From positions 1-64,000 of IMG/VR virus record IMGVR_UViG_3300031972_001405: a stretch of 64,000 nt of DNA. One strand, given 5' to 3'. The notes under the pieces were generated by a model. That model was not told where the DNA came from, did no database searches, and saw only the letters and a list, made by a program, of their open reading frames with translations. Shown here piece after piece: positions 8,379-17,007 of the stretch (position 1 is its first letter; every line of letters begins with the position of its first letter). The position numbers were made by a program, and so were the translations under genes. The DNA is from a virus.

Positions 8379-8568
8379 CAACACTATTTAGAAAATCCTT
8401 TTCTTTTTGGTAGGGGGTTGTCTGTCCTGTCCACAACTCATATCCTTGTTTAATTTCTGGAAAGAGCCACTGGTCCACCCGATAGCAATGCTTCCAATTG
8501 ACAGGATGAGAACAACTCACCACTACAACAGAAAAGAATGCTCGTAAGTGGATCCAGAGACTATACAT
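8371..8568 (-). CDS. Conserved small cyanophage protein, 65 aa
   Basis: The product starts MYSLWIHLRAFFSVVVVSCSHPVNWKHCYRV and is rich in Trp, His and Cys in its first half. A short hydrophobic stretch (residues 8-19) could touch a membrane. A polar tail follows (GQTTPYQKEKDFLNSVDE). From memory this small protein is conserved behind mazG in T4-like cyanophages, but no function is established. Its ATG sits on the mazG stop, so translation is probably coupled. Confidence 0.75.
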   Translation of the reverse strand: MYSLWIHLRAFFSVVVVSCSHPVNWKHCYRVDQWLFPEIKQGYELWTGQTTPYQKEKDFLNSVDE

Positions 8569-8978
8569 TATCTGTCATCAGCAGAACGATTTTCAGAACG
8601 ATAGATGTCAAACGTTCCTTCAGGATAACGCTTAGAAAGTTTCTTAAAGTTCATCTCCATGAGATCTTCAAAGGTCACATCCAGTGCCATACACGCTTGA
8701 GCAACATACCACAGGACATCACCAAGTTCAATCTTCATGTGCTCAATGTTACTCTCATCATATGGTTTGCCCTGGAAAACAATCTTCTTGACAATCTCAG
8801 TGAACTCACCACCCTCTGCAGTGATACCAACAGCAGCAGTCAAAAGACGAGGCATATCAGCATCTTGTGCCTCAAGTTCTGTAAGACGACGGAACATGGT
8901 AGCAAAGTCAGTGCTAGGTTCACTAGTGACAGCGTTGACAAATGCAAGGTACTTTTCGGTATCGATGTTGGAAGTCAT
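8568..8978 (-). CDS. mazG: MazG-like nucleoside triphosphate pyrophosphohydrolase
   Basis: A 136-residue all-alpha protein with the MazG metal-binding pattern: EGGEFTEIVKKI (about residue 55) and HMKIELGDVLWYVAQACM (about 80), which supply the acidic ExxE and ExxD residues. MazG hydrolyses (d)NTPs to monophosphates. In cyanophages it is a common auxiliary gene, proposed to act on nucleotide pools or on ppGpp levels in the starved host. It follows gp41 with an ATGA-type overlap (8978), placing it in the replication operon. Confidence 0.88.
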   Translation of the reverse strand: MTSNIDTEKYLAFVNAVTSEPSTDFATMFRRLTELEAQDADMPRLLTAAVGITAEGGEFTEIVKKIVFQGKPYDESNIEHMKIELGDVLWYVAQACMALDVTFEDLMEMNFKKLSKRYPEGTFDIYRSENRSADDR

Positions 8979-10351
8979 TAGAATTTCAGTCTAGAGAATT
9001 TTTCTTTTGTGGTTTCTTCGTTATTATACTCCGCATCCTGAGCACTGTCAAGGATGTCGTCTTGTGCTGTTTGCTCACAATCGTAGAGTCGCATCTTGGA
9101 TCGGTCAATACCAATCACAAATCTCTTACAAACATTGCCATCATTGTATCTGTTCTTCAACTGCTTCACAAGTATCTGTCCCAAGGATTCGAGTTCTTCA
9201 GTAGAAATAAGGGCAAACATAAGATCAGCAGTAGCAGGGAGGCCAAAGGACTCAGAAGTGTCAGTAATGTCAACATCAGAGCTACCATAACCAGAACGAG
9301 TGGTCTGCGTGGCAGAAACGATAGGGACGTTTGCTTCAACAGCCAACCCTCTAAGCTCCTCAGCAATAGATTTGACAATTGTATATGAATTGACAGCGCC
9401 GCCTCCGCGATAGCGGGAGGAAGCACATATATTAAGGTAATCAACGAAAATAATATCAGGTCTAAATGATTTCTTAAGTGCAAGCTCGCTAAGAAGTGCT
9501 CTAAAATGTCCACTATGTGCGCTCGCAGTTGGATACTCTTTAATAATCAGTTGACCTTGAGTCTTCTTTGATAGGTTATTGATTTTGTTTTCAAACATAA
9601 CCTTAGGAAGATCACCAATATCTTGGATATTGACGTTCAAAAGATTCGCGTCAATTCGTTCAGCAATTCTTTCCTCTGCCATCTCAAGTGTAATGTAGAG
9701 AACGTTGCGCCCTTGTGCGAGGCAGGCACTAGCCACATGGCACATGAATAAACTTTTCCCGACGCCTGTGCCAGCAAGAGCGACATTGAGAGTCTTGTTA
9801 GGCAAACCACCTTTGGTAATTTTGTTAAAATAGTCGAGATCAAATGGAATCTTTTCCTCTTCATGTTGGTAAAAGTTGTAGCGTTCTTCATAGTCCTCTA
9901 AGTAATCGTGCCCAACATGATTGTCAAAAGACACTGAAAGTGCGTCTTTAAGAATATCTGGGATAGCATCACGGTTTTTTGTACTGTCATTACCATCCGC
10001 AAGTTGGATGGATTCCATGAGTGCCAGGTATATAGCACGGTCGCGACACCACTTTTCAGTAGTGTCCATCAACCAGTCAGTATCAGACGGCATGTCATCT
10101 AAGATGTCAATAGTCTGTGATATTTGATTGTAGGTTTCTTGAGTTAGATCTGTCAGATTTGACAACTCAATTTGTAAGACTTCTTTTGTAGGAAGTTTAT
10201 TGTACTGCTCAACAAATTCCGAAATTTCACCATAAAGAATTCTTTGAGACTCTAGTTCAAAGTAGTCTTTCTTAAGGAATGGAATTACCTTACGAGCATA
10301 GACTTCATTATGAATGAGATTCCTCAGAATTAGAATCTCAACTTTCTCCAT
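8978..10351 (-). CDS. gp41: Replicative DNA helicase, T4 gp41-like
   Basis: A 457-residue DnaB-family helicase. The N-terminal helical domain (1-150) is followed by a RecA-like motor with Walker A GTGVGKS (about 193-199), Walker B-type IIFVDYLNI (about 297) and SATQTTRSG with the switch Gln. It forms a hexamer on the lagging-strand template and works with the gp61 primase. Length is close to T4 gp41 (475 aa). It overlaps uvsX by 14 bases and precedes mazG, so polymerase, recombinase and helicase share one transcript. Confidence 0.95.
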   Translation of the reverse strand: MEKVEILILRNLIHNEVYARKVIPFLKKDYFELESQRILYGEISEFVEQYNKLPTKEVLQIELSNLTDLTQETYNQISQTIDILDDMPSDTDWLMDTTEKWCRDRAIYLALMESIQLADGNDSTKNRDAIPDILKDALSVSFDNHVGHDYLEDYEERYNFYQHEEEKIPFDLDYFNKITKGGLPNKTLNVALAGTGVGKSLFMCHVASACLAQGRNVLYITLEMAEERIAERIDANLLNVNIQDIGDLPKVMFENKINNLSKKTQGQLIIKEYPTASAHSGHFRALLSELALKKSFRPDIIFVDYLNICASSRYRGGGAVNSYTIVKSIAEELRGLAVEANVPIVSATQTTRSGYGSSDVDITDTSESFGLPATADLMFALISTEELESLGQILVKQLKNRYNDGNVCKRFVIGIDRSKMRLYDCEQTAQDDILDSAQDAEYNNEETTKEKFSRLKF

Positions 10352-11348
10352 AGGAAAACTCCTTCATAGCAATTTCATCAAGTTGTTGCATCACTTCATC
10401 AGTGAAGTATTTTTCAGGTTCTTTAAGAATCTGTTTGGCATAGACTTTTTTGTCACCCATTACATAGCGACCTGCTACATTTTTCCAAAGTCCGCCAATC
10501 TCACCGAGTTCAAGAAGACCAAAATATCGATCAAGACCACGCTCATCGTAATACAGACGCACCGTAACATCCTTGTTCTCCTTACTTAAACGTGACTTGT
10601 GAGTCTTAGCCTTGATAAGATTACCAATGACCTCTGTTCCATCCTTCTCTTTCTTTTTGCTGAGATAGATGATTGTACTTGCTGCATACTTGAGACCAGA
10701 GCCTCCTCCCATTTCCTTTGTAGGGACATAAGAACCAATGACATCGTAAGTGTGGTTGGTGACGATCATAGGTATTCTAGCCTGTCCTAGCTTCAATGTC
10801 AACATCCTGAACGCACCTTTAATCAGTTGTGATTTTGTCATATCACGAACCTGTTTGTCGTCAAGAGCATCTCTGATCTCCTTCTCGGTGGAAAGCATAC
10901 CAAGAGAGTCTAGCACAAACATACAGGGTTTACGATCCTCCTCAGGTGTTTTGAGATACATGTCCACTGCCTTCAGGGCATAGGTTCTAAACTGCTCCAC
11001 AGTCACCACGTTAGCGACTACAAGGCGGTCTAGATCAATACCACGACTCTCTAAGAGAGACTTGTTAACTGCTGCCTCTGTGTCAAAATATAGACAGTAC
11101 CCATTAGGATTAGAATCAAGAAAATTTTTAACGACAGCGAGGCTGAAGAAAGTTTTGCCAGTAGAAGACTCACCAGCAATGGCAGTAATCTTATTGCCAG
11201 ATACACCACCAAAAATAGAACCTGAAACCAATGCGTTAAAAATGTACGAACCCGTGTCCACATAGTTTTCAGTGTCATCAATGTCTCTGGCAACGGTGGT
11301 GTACTCATCACCAATCTCCTTTACAATGTCCTTGAGAAAATCCATCAT
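10338..11348 (-). CDS. uvsX: UvsX recombinase (RecA/Rad51 family)
   Basis: A 336-residue recombinase with Walker A GESSTGKT (about 57-64), a Walker B strand (CMFVLDSLGML) and the KEMGGGSGLKYAAS loop of RecA-like proteins. UvsX coats single-stranded DNA and drives strand exchange for recombination-dependent replication, loaded by UvsY (32246-32677). The ATGATG start overlaps the preceding gene's TGA, giving an ATGA junction. No inteins or insertions are seen. Confidence 0.95.
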   Translation of the reverse strand: MMDFLKDIVKEIGDEYTTVARDIDDTENYVDTGSYIFNALVSGSIFGGVSGNKITAIAGESSTGKTFFSLAVVKNFLDSNPNGYCLYFDTEAAVNKSLLESRGIDLDRLVVANVVTVEQFRTYALKAVDMYLKTPEEDRKPCMFVLDSLGMLSTEKEIRDALDDKQVRDMTKSQLIKGAFRMLTLKLGQARIPMIVTNHTYDVIGSYVPTKEMGGGSGLKYAASTIIYLSKKKEKDGTEVIGNLIKAKTHKSRLSKENKDVTVRLYYDERGLDRYFGLLELGEIGGLWKNVAGRYVMGDKKVYAKQILKEPEKYFTDEVMQQLDEIAMKEFSYGES

Positions 11349-11803
11349 TTTGTAATTAGTTTAGTTTTCTTTTTGTAGAAGTCATTAAGAATCCAGCTAC
11401 TGCTGTTCATCTTATCCTCTCCCCCTACTCCAAAAGCAAATTCTACCATAGGATCGTCACCATAGCGATCAATCTCAGGGATATTTGTTTTGGTTCTGTC
11501 ACCGCCATTGGCAAAAATCACGGATTCATTTCTATAGCGTTCCTTGATCACTGCTATAGCTCCACATGCAGAACCATCAGCATCATCAAATGCGATGACA
11601 TCATCTACCATCTGTAAATGATAAACGATATTTGCTCTTTCTACCCACGGCATAAATGGATGACCCTTCTTTCTTGTCAACCATTCATCAGAGTTAACTC
11701 CAACAATAAGTTTGTCACCTAATTTTTTAGCAGACTTGAAATACTCAATGTGTCCACTATGAATGGGATCAAATCCACCCGTTACTAATATGATTTTTGA
11801 CAT
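11345..11803 (-). CDS. Cytidylyltransferase-like nucleotidyltransferase
   Basis: A 152-residue single-domain protein with GGFDPIHSGHIEYF (HxGH catalytic motif, about residues 8-21). SSSWILNDFY near the C-terminus corresponds to the second nucleotide-binding motif of TagD/RfaE-C-type cytidylyltransferases. These enzymes couple CTP or ATP to a phosphorylated alcohol, sugar or NMN; the substrate cannot be told here. The start at 11803 forms TAATG with the upstream stop. Its place between gp43 and uvsX is odd for a surface-sugar enzyme, so a nucleotide or cofactor role is possible. It is the second gene of this fold in the window (see 5695-6912). Confidence 0.85.
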   Translation of the reverse strand: MSKIILVTGGFDPIHSGHIEYFKSAKKLGDKLIVGVNSDEWLTRKKGHPFMPWVERANIVYHLQMVDDVIAFDDADGSACGAIAVIKERYRNESVIFANGGDRTKTNIPEIDRYGDDPMVEFAFGVGGEDKMNSSSWILNDFYKKKTKLITK

Positions 11804-12000
11804 TAATTCCAACGCAACGTTTTTAAATACTCCAAAACATTCTCTCTTACATCCATCAACTCAGTATAGCACTTCTGATTGTGAGAACACTCACGTAATT
11901 TGCTATCTGGTTTCAAGACAGACTCGATAAAAAGATCGAGTCCACGATTCCATTTATCTTTTTTATTCTCATCTTCTTCAATTGTGTTTTGGTCTTTCAT
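11803..12000 (-). CDS. Small charged hypothetical protein
   Basis: A 65-residue protein starting MKDQNTIEEDENKKDKWNRG. The ATG at 12000 forms ATGA with the gp43 stop, which decides the start over a longer in-frame reading. It is acidic and basic by turns, with Cys at two positions (RECSHNQKCYTELMD). It is likely an all-helical protein of unknown role, co-translated with DNA polymerase. No membrane segment. Confidence 0.7.
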   Translation of the reverse strand: MKDQNTIEEDENKKDKWNRGLDLFIESVLKPDSKLRECSHNQKCYTELMDVRENVLEYLKTLRWN

Positions 12001-14492
12001 GAAAAGAAACTCTCTAGTGTAATGGTTTTTTCCACATTCCATCCAATAGAATCTAAGATTGCTTCCAATGGGTAGACGAAAGATTTCTCAAATTGAAGAT
12101 TATAATCAACGTATTTTGAGATGTTTAATTCGTGTGGGAAGTCTTGGATAAATGATATCACATTTTCATGGATTGGATTGGGTTTTGATAGATAAAGAAA
12201 CTTTATCTTCTCACCATTCTGAATGAACGAATACTTCGCATCCAATTTGTTCTGCTTTACATAGTGATTGTATAGCAGAGCACCACGAACATGAATTGGA
12301 GTGCCCTTATCATAGATAAAGGTCGATGAATGATACTTGTTAACATCAGAGACAGATCTAGGGAAAGCAACCTCCTCAGGGGACATTTGCTTAAACTTTG
12401 TTCTTGACTCCTCAATGTATTTAATCACGTCATCTTCCGTACCATTCATGATGATGTTGATTGCTTCCTTAATCATCGCCCTACAAGGTGCAGGAGTGGA
12501 TGATTTGACTGCTTCAAGCCCCATGATCTTAAGTTTAGGTGCAGCATATCGAACACCCTCACTATCCCATACGTTGAGAATATATCGCTTCTTCGCGGTC
12601 CAGATACCACGTTCAGCGATATTCTCACGCTTCATGATCATTTTTTGTTGATACGCCGAAACATAGTCCGAAAGTTCTTGGTAGGAGTTCTCGATAAAAG
12701 GTTCCAATTTTTCTTGGCAGATCTTGTCAAGTAACTCCACAACTGTTGTTTTATCACTAGACTTACTAGCAAGAAATTTATCAACAAGAGGTCCAAGATT
12801 AAGATAGATTGAATCAGTGTCAGATGCGATAACATAATCAACCTCCTCTGTAGACAAGATGTTATTTAGATAAGAATTCATTTTATTCTCAATCCAGCGA
12901 ATCGAGACTTGACCTGATAAAGTAATTGCTTCAGCGTTTGCTAACTTATAATAACGGAAGTATTGATTACCAATAGCACCATAAGCAGAGTTCAATTGAA
13001 TCTTACGAGCCATCTGGATGTTGTTACATCTGGAAATTTCCTTCCTGAGTTTATCAGTAGGAGTTTTTTCATACTCCTGTTTAGCAGCAAGCATCTTCTT
13101 CTTATAGACGGTGCGATCCTTATAGATCTTATCCATCAATTCAGGTAGAAACCCACGGACATCTTTGCGATACATTGCACCATTGGCACATACCGCATTG
13201 TTTTTATACATCTCAAATGTTATTTGCTGAGTAAGTATTTTTTCAACGTTAACTGTTGGATGTCTTTCGTCGAGTAATGTCTCTGGCGAAATATTGTACT
13301 GCATGATAAGGTGAGGATATAGACTGTTAAGGTCAAAACTAACAACCCAATCATACTTTCCTGGAATCGGTTCCTTGACATAGGCACCTGCATACTTTGC
13401 ATCTTTTTGAGAATCTACTTTCGGTGGAATTACAATGTTCCTCTCTTTAAGATAGTTAAAGATAATCGTATCCCACATACGAACTTGATAGAACACATCA
13501 ACATAGTTGACTTTCGCATCATATGCCATAGTAATAGCAAGCTCAATCAACTTCATCTTATCTTCAAGACGGTCAACCAGTTCCACGTCAACAATATTAT
13601 AGTCAACAAATTTCTGCCAGTTGCCAGTATAAAAATCTTTGAAGGTGTCAAACTCAGAGTGATCAAGTTTTTGTTGACCAAGTTCGACCAGAGCAATGTG
13701 ATCTAATCTATAAGATTCCCGATTAGTATAAGTAAATTTTTTATACAAGTCAAGATAGTCAAGTTGTGTTACACCACCAATGTCAAAGGTCTTAAACTTT
13801 CTACCCTTGATGTAAGTTTCATTCTCAGTTACTAGTCCCCAAGGTGATAGACGCTTCATCATCTTCTCACCCAACACACGGTTCAGGCGGCCAGCGATGT
13901 ATGGAATATCGAATAGTTGCAGGTTCCATCCAGTGATGACTTCAGGAGTATCATCCATCCACCACTGAATAAAACTTAGACAGAGTTCATACTCCGAAGA
14001 ACAGTACCGATACTCAAAATTCTTACGAGTAGAGTGATATGGTTTTACGCCCCATGTGATAATCTTCTTAGTCGATGCTTCTTGAACTGTAATGGTTTGC
14101 AGTTCTTCTTGTGGATCATTAACATCTGGAAAACCGTACTCGGTTGTGGTTTCAATGTCAATCGTAAACAGTTTGATCTTAGAAATATCAAACTTAATTT
14201 CTTTCTGTGGATACTTGTCAGAAATGTATTGATAGATGTATCGCTCATTGCCATGGACACTAAATCCATTCACATCTTGATACTTTTTAAAGAACTCCCG
14301 ACAGTCACGAACATATCCTGGTTGGATAGGTTCAACAAATTCACCATCGAGAGTCTTATATTCAGTCTTCTTTTTACTGTTCACATAGAGAGTTGGGCGA
14401 TACTCTTCACGATGCATAAAATGTTTTCCATTGTCGTATCCTCGAACGAGGAATTGATTGCCGACAAGTTGAACATTAGTATAAAACTTCAT
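11997..14492 (-). CDS. gp43: Family B DNA polymerase, T4 gp43-like
   Basis: An 831-residue polymerase. The 3'-5' exonuclease motif FTIDIETTTEYG lies near residue 108. Polymerase motif A SFDLNSLYPHLIM lies near 382, motif B NSAYGAIGNQYFRYY near 500, and motif C ASDTDSIY near 552. All catalytic aspartates are present. The C-terminal tail ends FF-S-like (TITLESFFS), compatible with a clamp-binding peptide for gp45. It is shorter than T4 gp43 (898 aa), as is usual in cyanophages. No intein is visible. It lies downstream of the early promoter at 15332. Confidence 0.97.
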   Translation of the reverse strand: MKFYTNVQLVGNQFLVRGYDNGKHFMHREEYRPTLYVNSKKKTEYKTLDGEFVEPIQPGYVRDCREFFKKYQDVNGFSVHGNERYIYQYISDKYPQKEIKFDISKIKLFTIDIETTTEYGFPDVNDPQEELQTITVQEASTKKIITWGVKPYHSTRKNFEYRYCSSEYELCLSFIQWWMDDTPEVITGWNLQLFDIPYIAGRLNRVLGEKMMKRLSPWGLVTENETYIKGRKFKTFDIGGVTQLDYLDLYKKFTYTNRESYRLDHIALVELGQQKLDHSEFDTFKDFYTGNWQKFVDYNIVDVELVDRLEDKMKLIELAITMAYDAKVNYVDVFYQVRMWDTIIFNYLKERNIVIPPKVDSQKDAKYAGAYVKEPIPGKYDWVVSFDLNSLYPHLIMQYNISPETLLDERHPTVNVEKILTQQITFEMYKNNAVCANGAMYRKDVRGFLPELMDKIYKDRTVYKKKMLAAKQEYEKTPTDKLRKEISRCNNIQMARKIQLNSAYGAIGNQYFRYYKLANAEAITLSGQVSIRWIENKMNSYLNNILSTEEVDYVIASDTDSIYLNLGPLVDKFLASKSSDKTTVVELLDKICQEKLEPFIENSYQELSDYVSAYQQKMIMKRENIAERGIWTAKKRYILNVWDSEGVRYAAPKLKIMGLEAVKSSTPAPCRAMIKEAINIIMNGTEDDVIKYIEESRTKFKQMSPEEVAFPRSVSDVNKYHSSTFIYDKGTPIHVRGALLYNHYVKQNKLDAKYSFIQNGEKIKFLYLSKPNPIHENVISFIQDFPHELNISKYVDYNLQFEKSFVYPLEAILDSIGWNVEKTITLESFFS

Positions 14493-14746
14493 TTAAGACA
14501 GGAAAGGTAGGCACGAAGGACTTTACTATTTGGTTCAACAATAGTGGTGATGCTGCTAGAATGAACCTTCATCTCGTTCTGAGTTGTATACTCACACAAC
14601 CATGGTCTGACTACAATCTCATTTTCAGGTCCAAGAATAACTTGGTATGGTTCTTTGAGCAAGCAATCTGGTTCACCAATATCAGCACCAACCTCCTGAA
14701 GAGTGGCGATGATCATCATACCATTAAAAAGTAATAGTTGAATCAT
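14489..14746 (-). CDS. Sm-like small protein, paralogue A
   Basis: The 85-residue product starts at the ATG at 14746 (ATGA with the preceding stop). The pattern is strand (MIQLLLFNGMMIIATLQEV), KEPYQVIL, a central VRPWLCEYTTQ and a C-terminal SSITTIVEPNSKVLRAYL. This is the same order of motifs as the 14743-15309, 18868-19161 and 30378-30788 products: a K/Q-L-L-x-G-E start, a x-P-W hinge and an I-x-x-I-V-x-P end. The fold suggests an Sm/LSm-type small beta barrel. Its location directly before the gp43 start suggests a role with replication proteins, but this is unproven. Confidence 0.75.
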   Translation of the reverse strand: MIQLLLFNGMMIIATLQEVGADIGEPDCLLKEPYQVILGPENEIVVRPWLCEYTTQNEMKVHSSSITTIVEPNSKVLRAYLSCLK

Positions 14747-15309
14747 GCCCCAGTCTCCGTTGCCCCATCCCATTCGGCGTCAGAAGTACCAACTTCAGGA
14801 TCATATTCCACACTCTCAGGAATCAAATCAACTGGATTGCCTTCCTCATCGGTATAACCCTGAAGCATTTCATTGGGGTCATAGTATCCAGTAGACTCAT
14901 CCTCAAATGCGTCATCAGCGTCTACGCCTTCCCCATCATCAGGCTGCTCTTCATATTCAGCATCAGTATCATCATCCAAAGAATCTTGATCGGCAAGATA
15001 ACCTTCAGGTGCTTTACCGACACCAGACAGACCATCCTTGTACTGTTGAACAATCTGTTCAATTGGATTAACAATGCTGATCACCCAGTCCCTAGGAATC
15101 ATAATCTCCCTATCAGCAGACAGTGGACACCAAGGAGCAAAGTGAACCTGAGTATCTGTGACTTCAGTATAGAGTTCGTCTGGAGACGATAGGTCAACGG
15201 TTACAGGTCTATCAAGACGATAACCGAGAAGCGTCTCTCCATGCTTAAGTTCCTTTACGTCAGCGATAACATCTTCTCCTGACTTGAGAAGAACCATCTT
15301 AATAGTCAT
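14743..15309 (-). CDS. Sm-like protein with long acidic tail, paralogue B
   Basis: A 188-residue protein. Residues 1-90 carry the Sm-like pattern: MVLLKSGEDVIADVKEL, GYRLDRPVTVDL, HFAPWCPLS and VISIVNPIEQIVQQY. Residues 105-188 are strongly acidic and low in complexity (DDDTDAEYEEQPDDGEGVDADD). The acidic tail could mimic DNA or keep the barrel off nucleic acids, as in other Sm-like proteins with charged tails; this is inference. It is the first gene after the sigma70-like promoter at 15332-15360 and heads the gp43-uvsX-gp41 operon. Confidence 0.78.
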   Translation of the reverse strand: MTIKMVLLKSGEDVIADVKELKHGETLLGYRLDRPVTVDLSSPDELYTEVTDTQVHFAPWCPLSADREIMIPRDWVISIVNPIEQIVQQYKDGLSGVGKAPEGYLADQDSLDDDTDAEYEEQPDDGEGVDADDAFEDESTGYYDPNEMLQGYTDEEGNPVDLIPESVEYDPEVGTSDAEWDGATETGA

Positions 15310-15331
15310 AACCGTTCTCTAGATCCCTTAC

Positions 15332-15360
15332 AGTATAAAAGATCCCCGTGAGTTTGTCAA
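15332..15360 (-). promoter_or_regulatory. Sigma70-like early promoter TTGACA-17-TATACT
   Basis: The -35 TTGACA (15355-15360) and -10 TATACT (15332-15337) are separated by exactly 17 bases, and the gene starts 23 bases after the -10. It matches the host sigma70 consensus in 11 of 12 positions. A weak CCCC/GGGG hairpin overlaps it. The -35 lies in CTTGACAAA, also present at the gp55 promoter. Confidence 0.8.
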
Positions 15361-15376
15361 GGGGACCTGAGCACAA

Positions 15377-15384
15377 TATTTATA
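15377..15384 (-). promoter_or_regulatory. Late promoter box TATAAATA
   Basis: A perfect TATAAATA at the very end of hsp20, upstream of the sigma70-like promoter that serves the gene starting at 15309. Together they would allow both early and late transcription of the replication operon. Confidence 0.55.
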
Positions 15385-15814
15385 AGTAATTCTTCCGCTC
15401 ATGGGCCTTAGGAACAACCTTACCTAAGATGACTGTCAGTAACCCATCCTCAAAAGTAACTGATCTAACTTCCGTGTCTTCGCTAAGTGTCCACGCTCGT
15501 GTAAAACTCCGTTGAGCCACACCCTTGTGGAGGTAGTTCGTTTCCGTTTCCTTATCTTCCTTCTGACCTTCGATAAAGAGTTTACCATCTTGTGTGTAGA
15601 CGAAGACTTCTGCCTTCTTAAAACCTGCCAAAGCAAGTTCCAGACTTGACTCAACATTACTTAGAGAAATTAAATTGTACGGTGGATATTTAGACGTTGT
15701 TTCGTGCAGACTGAAGATACGATCGAAGTAATCTTCCATACCAATTGTATTGCGATTGATCCTGTCAAACAGTTGATCCAAGTTCGCAGCATGATACTTT
15801 GCTAGACCTGTCAT
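15380..15814 (-). CDS. hsp20: Small heat shock protein, Hsp20/alpha-crystallin family
   Basis: A 144-residue chaperone. The ATG at 15814 is chosen because a clear ribosome binding site (AGGAG) lies 8 bases upstream; longer in-frame readings cross the late promoter. The alpha-crystallin domain spans about residues 40-135. It has AQRSFTRAWTLSEDTEVRSV and the conserved DGLLTVILGK, equivalent to G-x-L-x-I/V. Hsp20 genes are common in T4-like cyanophages and may protect proteins or membranes during infection. A late box lies 58 bases upstream and a terminator lies just beyond it. Confidence 0.93.
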   Translation of the reverse strand: MTGLAKYHAANLDQLFDRINRNTIGMEDYFDRIFSLHETTSKYPPYNLISLSNVESSLELALAGFKKAEVFVYTQDGKLFIEGQKEDKETETNYLHKGVAQRSFTRAWTLSEDTEVRSVTFEDGLLTVILGKVVPKAHERKNYL

Positions 15815-15871
15815 TTGTAGCTCTCCTAAAAAGCGAGATTGCGTTGTGTGGACCCTTGCGGCGTCCATCTA

Positions 15872-15879
15872 TATTTATA
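15872..15879 (-). promoter_or_regulatory. Late promoter box TATAAATA for hsp20
   Basis: A perfect match to the T4 late element. It lies between the terminator at 15890-15917 and the hsp20 ribosome binding site, so hsp20 transcription seems to start afresh here. Confidence 0.78.
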
Positions 15880-15889
15880 GCATAGCACA

Positions 15890-15917
15890 TAAAAAAAGCG
15901 GGTGTGGAAACCCGCTT
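15890..15917 (-). terminator. Intrinsic terminator after the ParB-like gene
   Basis: AAGCGGGT (15910-15917 read on the minus strand) pairs with ACCCGCTT (15896-15903) across a 6-base loop and is followed by a run of seven T. It lies 16 bases after the ParB-like stop. Confidence 0.88.
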
Positions 15918-15932
15918 GATTTTATTCGGTTA

Positions 15933-16991
15933 TCACTTACGAATGAACTGTCCTTCCTGCACTCCCTCAGTGTGATGATCTTGTGCAAGAAATGCATGTT
16001 GACACTTCGGATGTTGGAATGGATAAAATCCATTAATTGCATGATAGACTCGAATTTCATCAAGTGTATCTGAAAGATTTTGCAAAGCAACATCATGAAC
16101 TTTCTTGCGCTTAACGTCCAGAGACTCAACACGAGAGGGAAGAGAAACAGATGCTTGAATGTTCATCCAAGAATCTTTAGGAGTTTTCGCTGCCTCTGTA
16201 ATCAAAGGATTAGTACGAGATCCCCAGTTATCCATATTAACATAGTAATTACGGACATCAGGATTGTTCAACACTTCTTTGACATATGTGTCAGTAGAAC
16301 GATCAACATAGTCCTGATATGTTTTCTCATTATGAGAAGTGTATCGTTCAAGTTTAACTTGAGTATTACCACTGCTATGGATAAAACTCACCATCTCTTT
16401 CACAAGACGACCCTGCCTGGTCTTGCTTAGTGAGTTGTTAGCAATCAATTTGATTTCATCTTTAATTTGCTGTTGGCATGTAATTTTTCCTGCCTCCACA
16501 CCAAACTTGATATGCTCAACAACTTCATCCTCATTGTTAAGAGTAGCATGAAATACACGCTCATTGTTCAAAGCTTTAGCAAAACGCTTACGCGACCACT
16601 CACTTCCACACTGAACGTAGACAAACATATATCCAGGGATGCCAAGGATGGAGCACATATCATGGCGGTGTCCACCAGTGATGATATCTCCAGTGTCAAC
16701 ATCAATATAAACAGGAGGTTGAGAGCAATCGACACCATTTTGCTCAACATCCTCTTTAAGAAGATTTACTTTGTTTTGGTCAGTGCCCATGACACGACCA
16801 ATATTATTCTGCTTGACAGTATCTTTCCACAGACCAAACTTCTTCTCAACAATTTTAACGTCATCAATTCCTTTGTCGTTGACAGGGAAGGTCCAGTTGG
16901 CAGGATCCATCAACTTTTCATCAAAAAAGTCGCAAACATAGTCTGCAAGTTTGATGGGAGTGTCAAAGATTGTAGAGAGTGTCATGATCAT
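15933..16991 (-). CDS. ParB/Srx-like domain protein
   Basis: A 352-residue protein with no T4 counterpart. Around residues 88-112 it shows YIDVDTGDIITGGHRHDM, the strand and G-x-x-R segment characteristic of the ParB N-terminal (CTPase/nuclease-like) domain, preceded by NKVNLLKEDVEQNG. The C-terminal 200 residues are helical and of unknown type (SGNTQVKLERYTSH). ParB-like domains in phages range from partition to nuclease and nucleotide-linked functions; which applies here is unknown. The gene has its own promoter (17008-17036) and is bracketed by terminators, so it looks like an independently expressed addition. A second ATG at 16985 is possible. Confidence 0.75.
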   Translation of the reverse strand: MIMTLSTIFDTPIKLADYVCDFFDEKLMDPANWTFPVNDKGIDDVKIVEKKFGLWKDTVKQNNIGRVMGTDQNKVNLLKEDVEQNGVDCSQPPVYIDVDTGDIITGGHRHDMCSILGIPGYMFVYVQCGSEWSRKRFAKALNNERVFHATLNNEDEVVEHIKFGVEAGKITCQQQIKDEIKLIANNSLSKTRQGRLVKEMVSFIHSSGNTQVKLERYTSHNEKTYQDYVDRSTDTYVKEVLNNPDVRNYYVNMDNWGSRTNPLITEAAKTPKDSWMNIQASVSLPSRVESLDVKRKKVHDVALQNLSDTLDEIRVYHAINGFYPFQHPKCQHAFLAQDHHTEGVQEGQFIRK

Positions 16992-17007
16992 GATTGATTA
17001 CCCACAT

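Noticed and set aside
9637-9891. Leu/Lys-rich minus-strand frames shifted inside gp41 and similar out-of-frame readings in gp44, uvsX and the VWA gene
   Set aside because: They are overlapped completely by the strongly supported frame and have the monotonous Leu/Ser composition of shadow frames.
16080-16997. Several plus-strand frames opposite the ParB-like gene, including one of 176 codons
   Set aside because: They are antisense to a gene with a clear domain, promoter and terminator. No start signals are visible on the plus strand.
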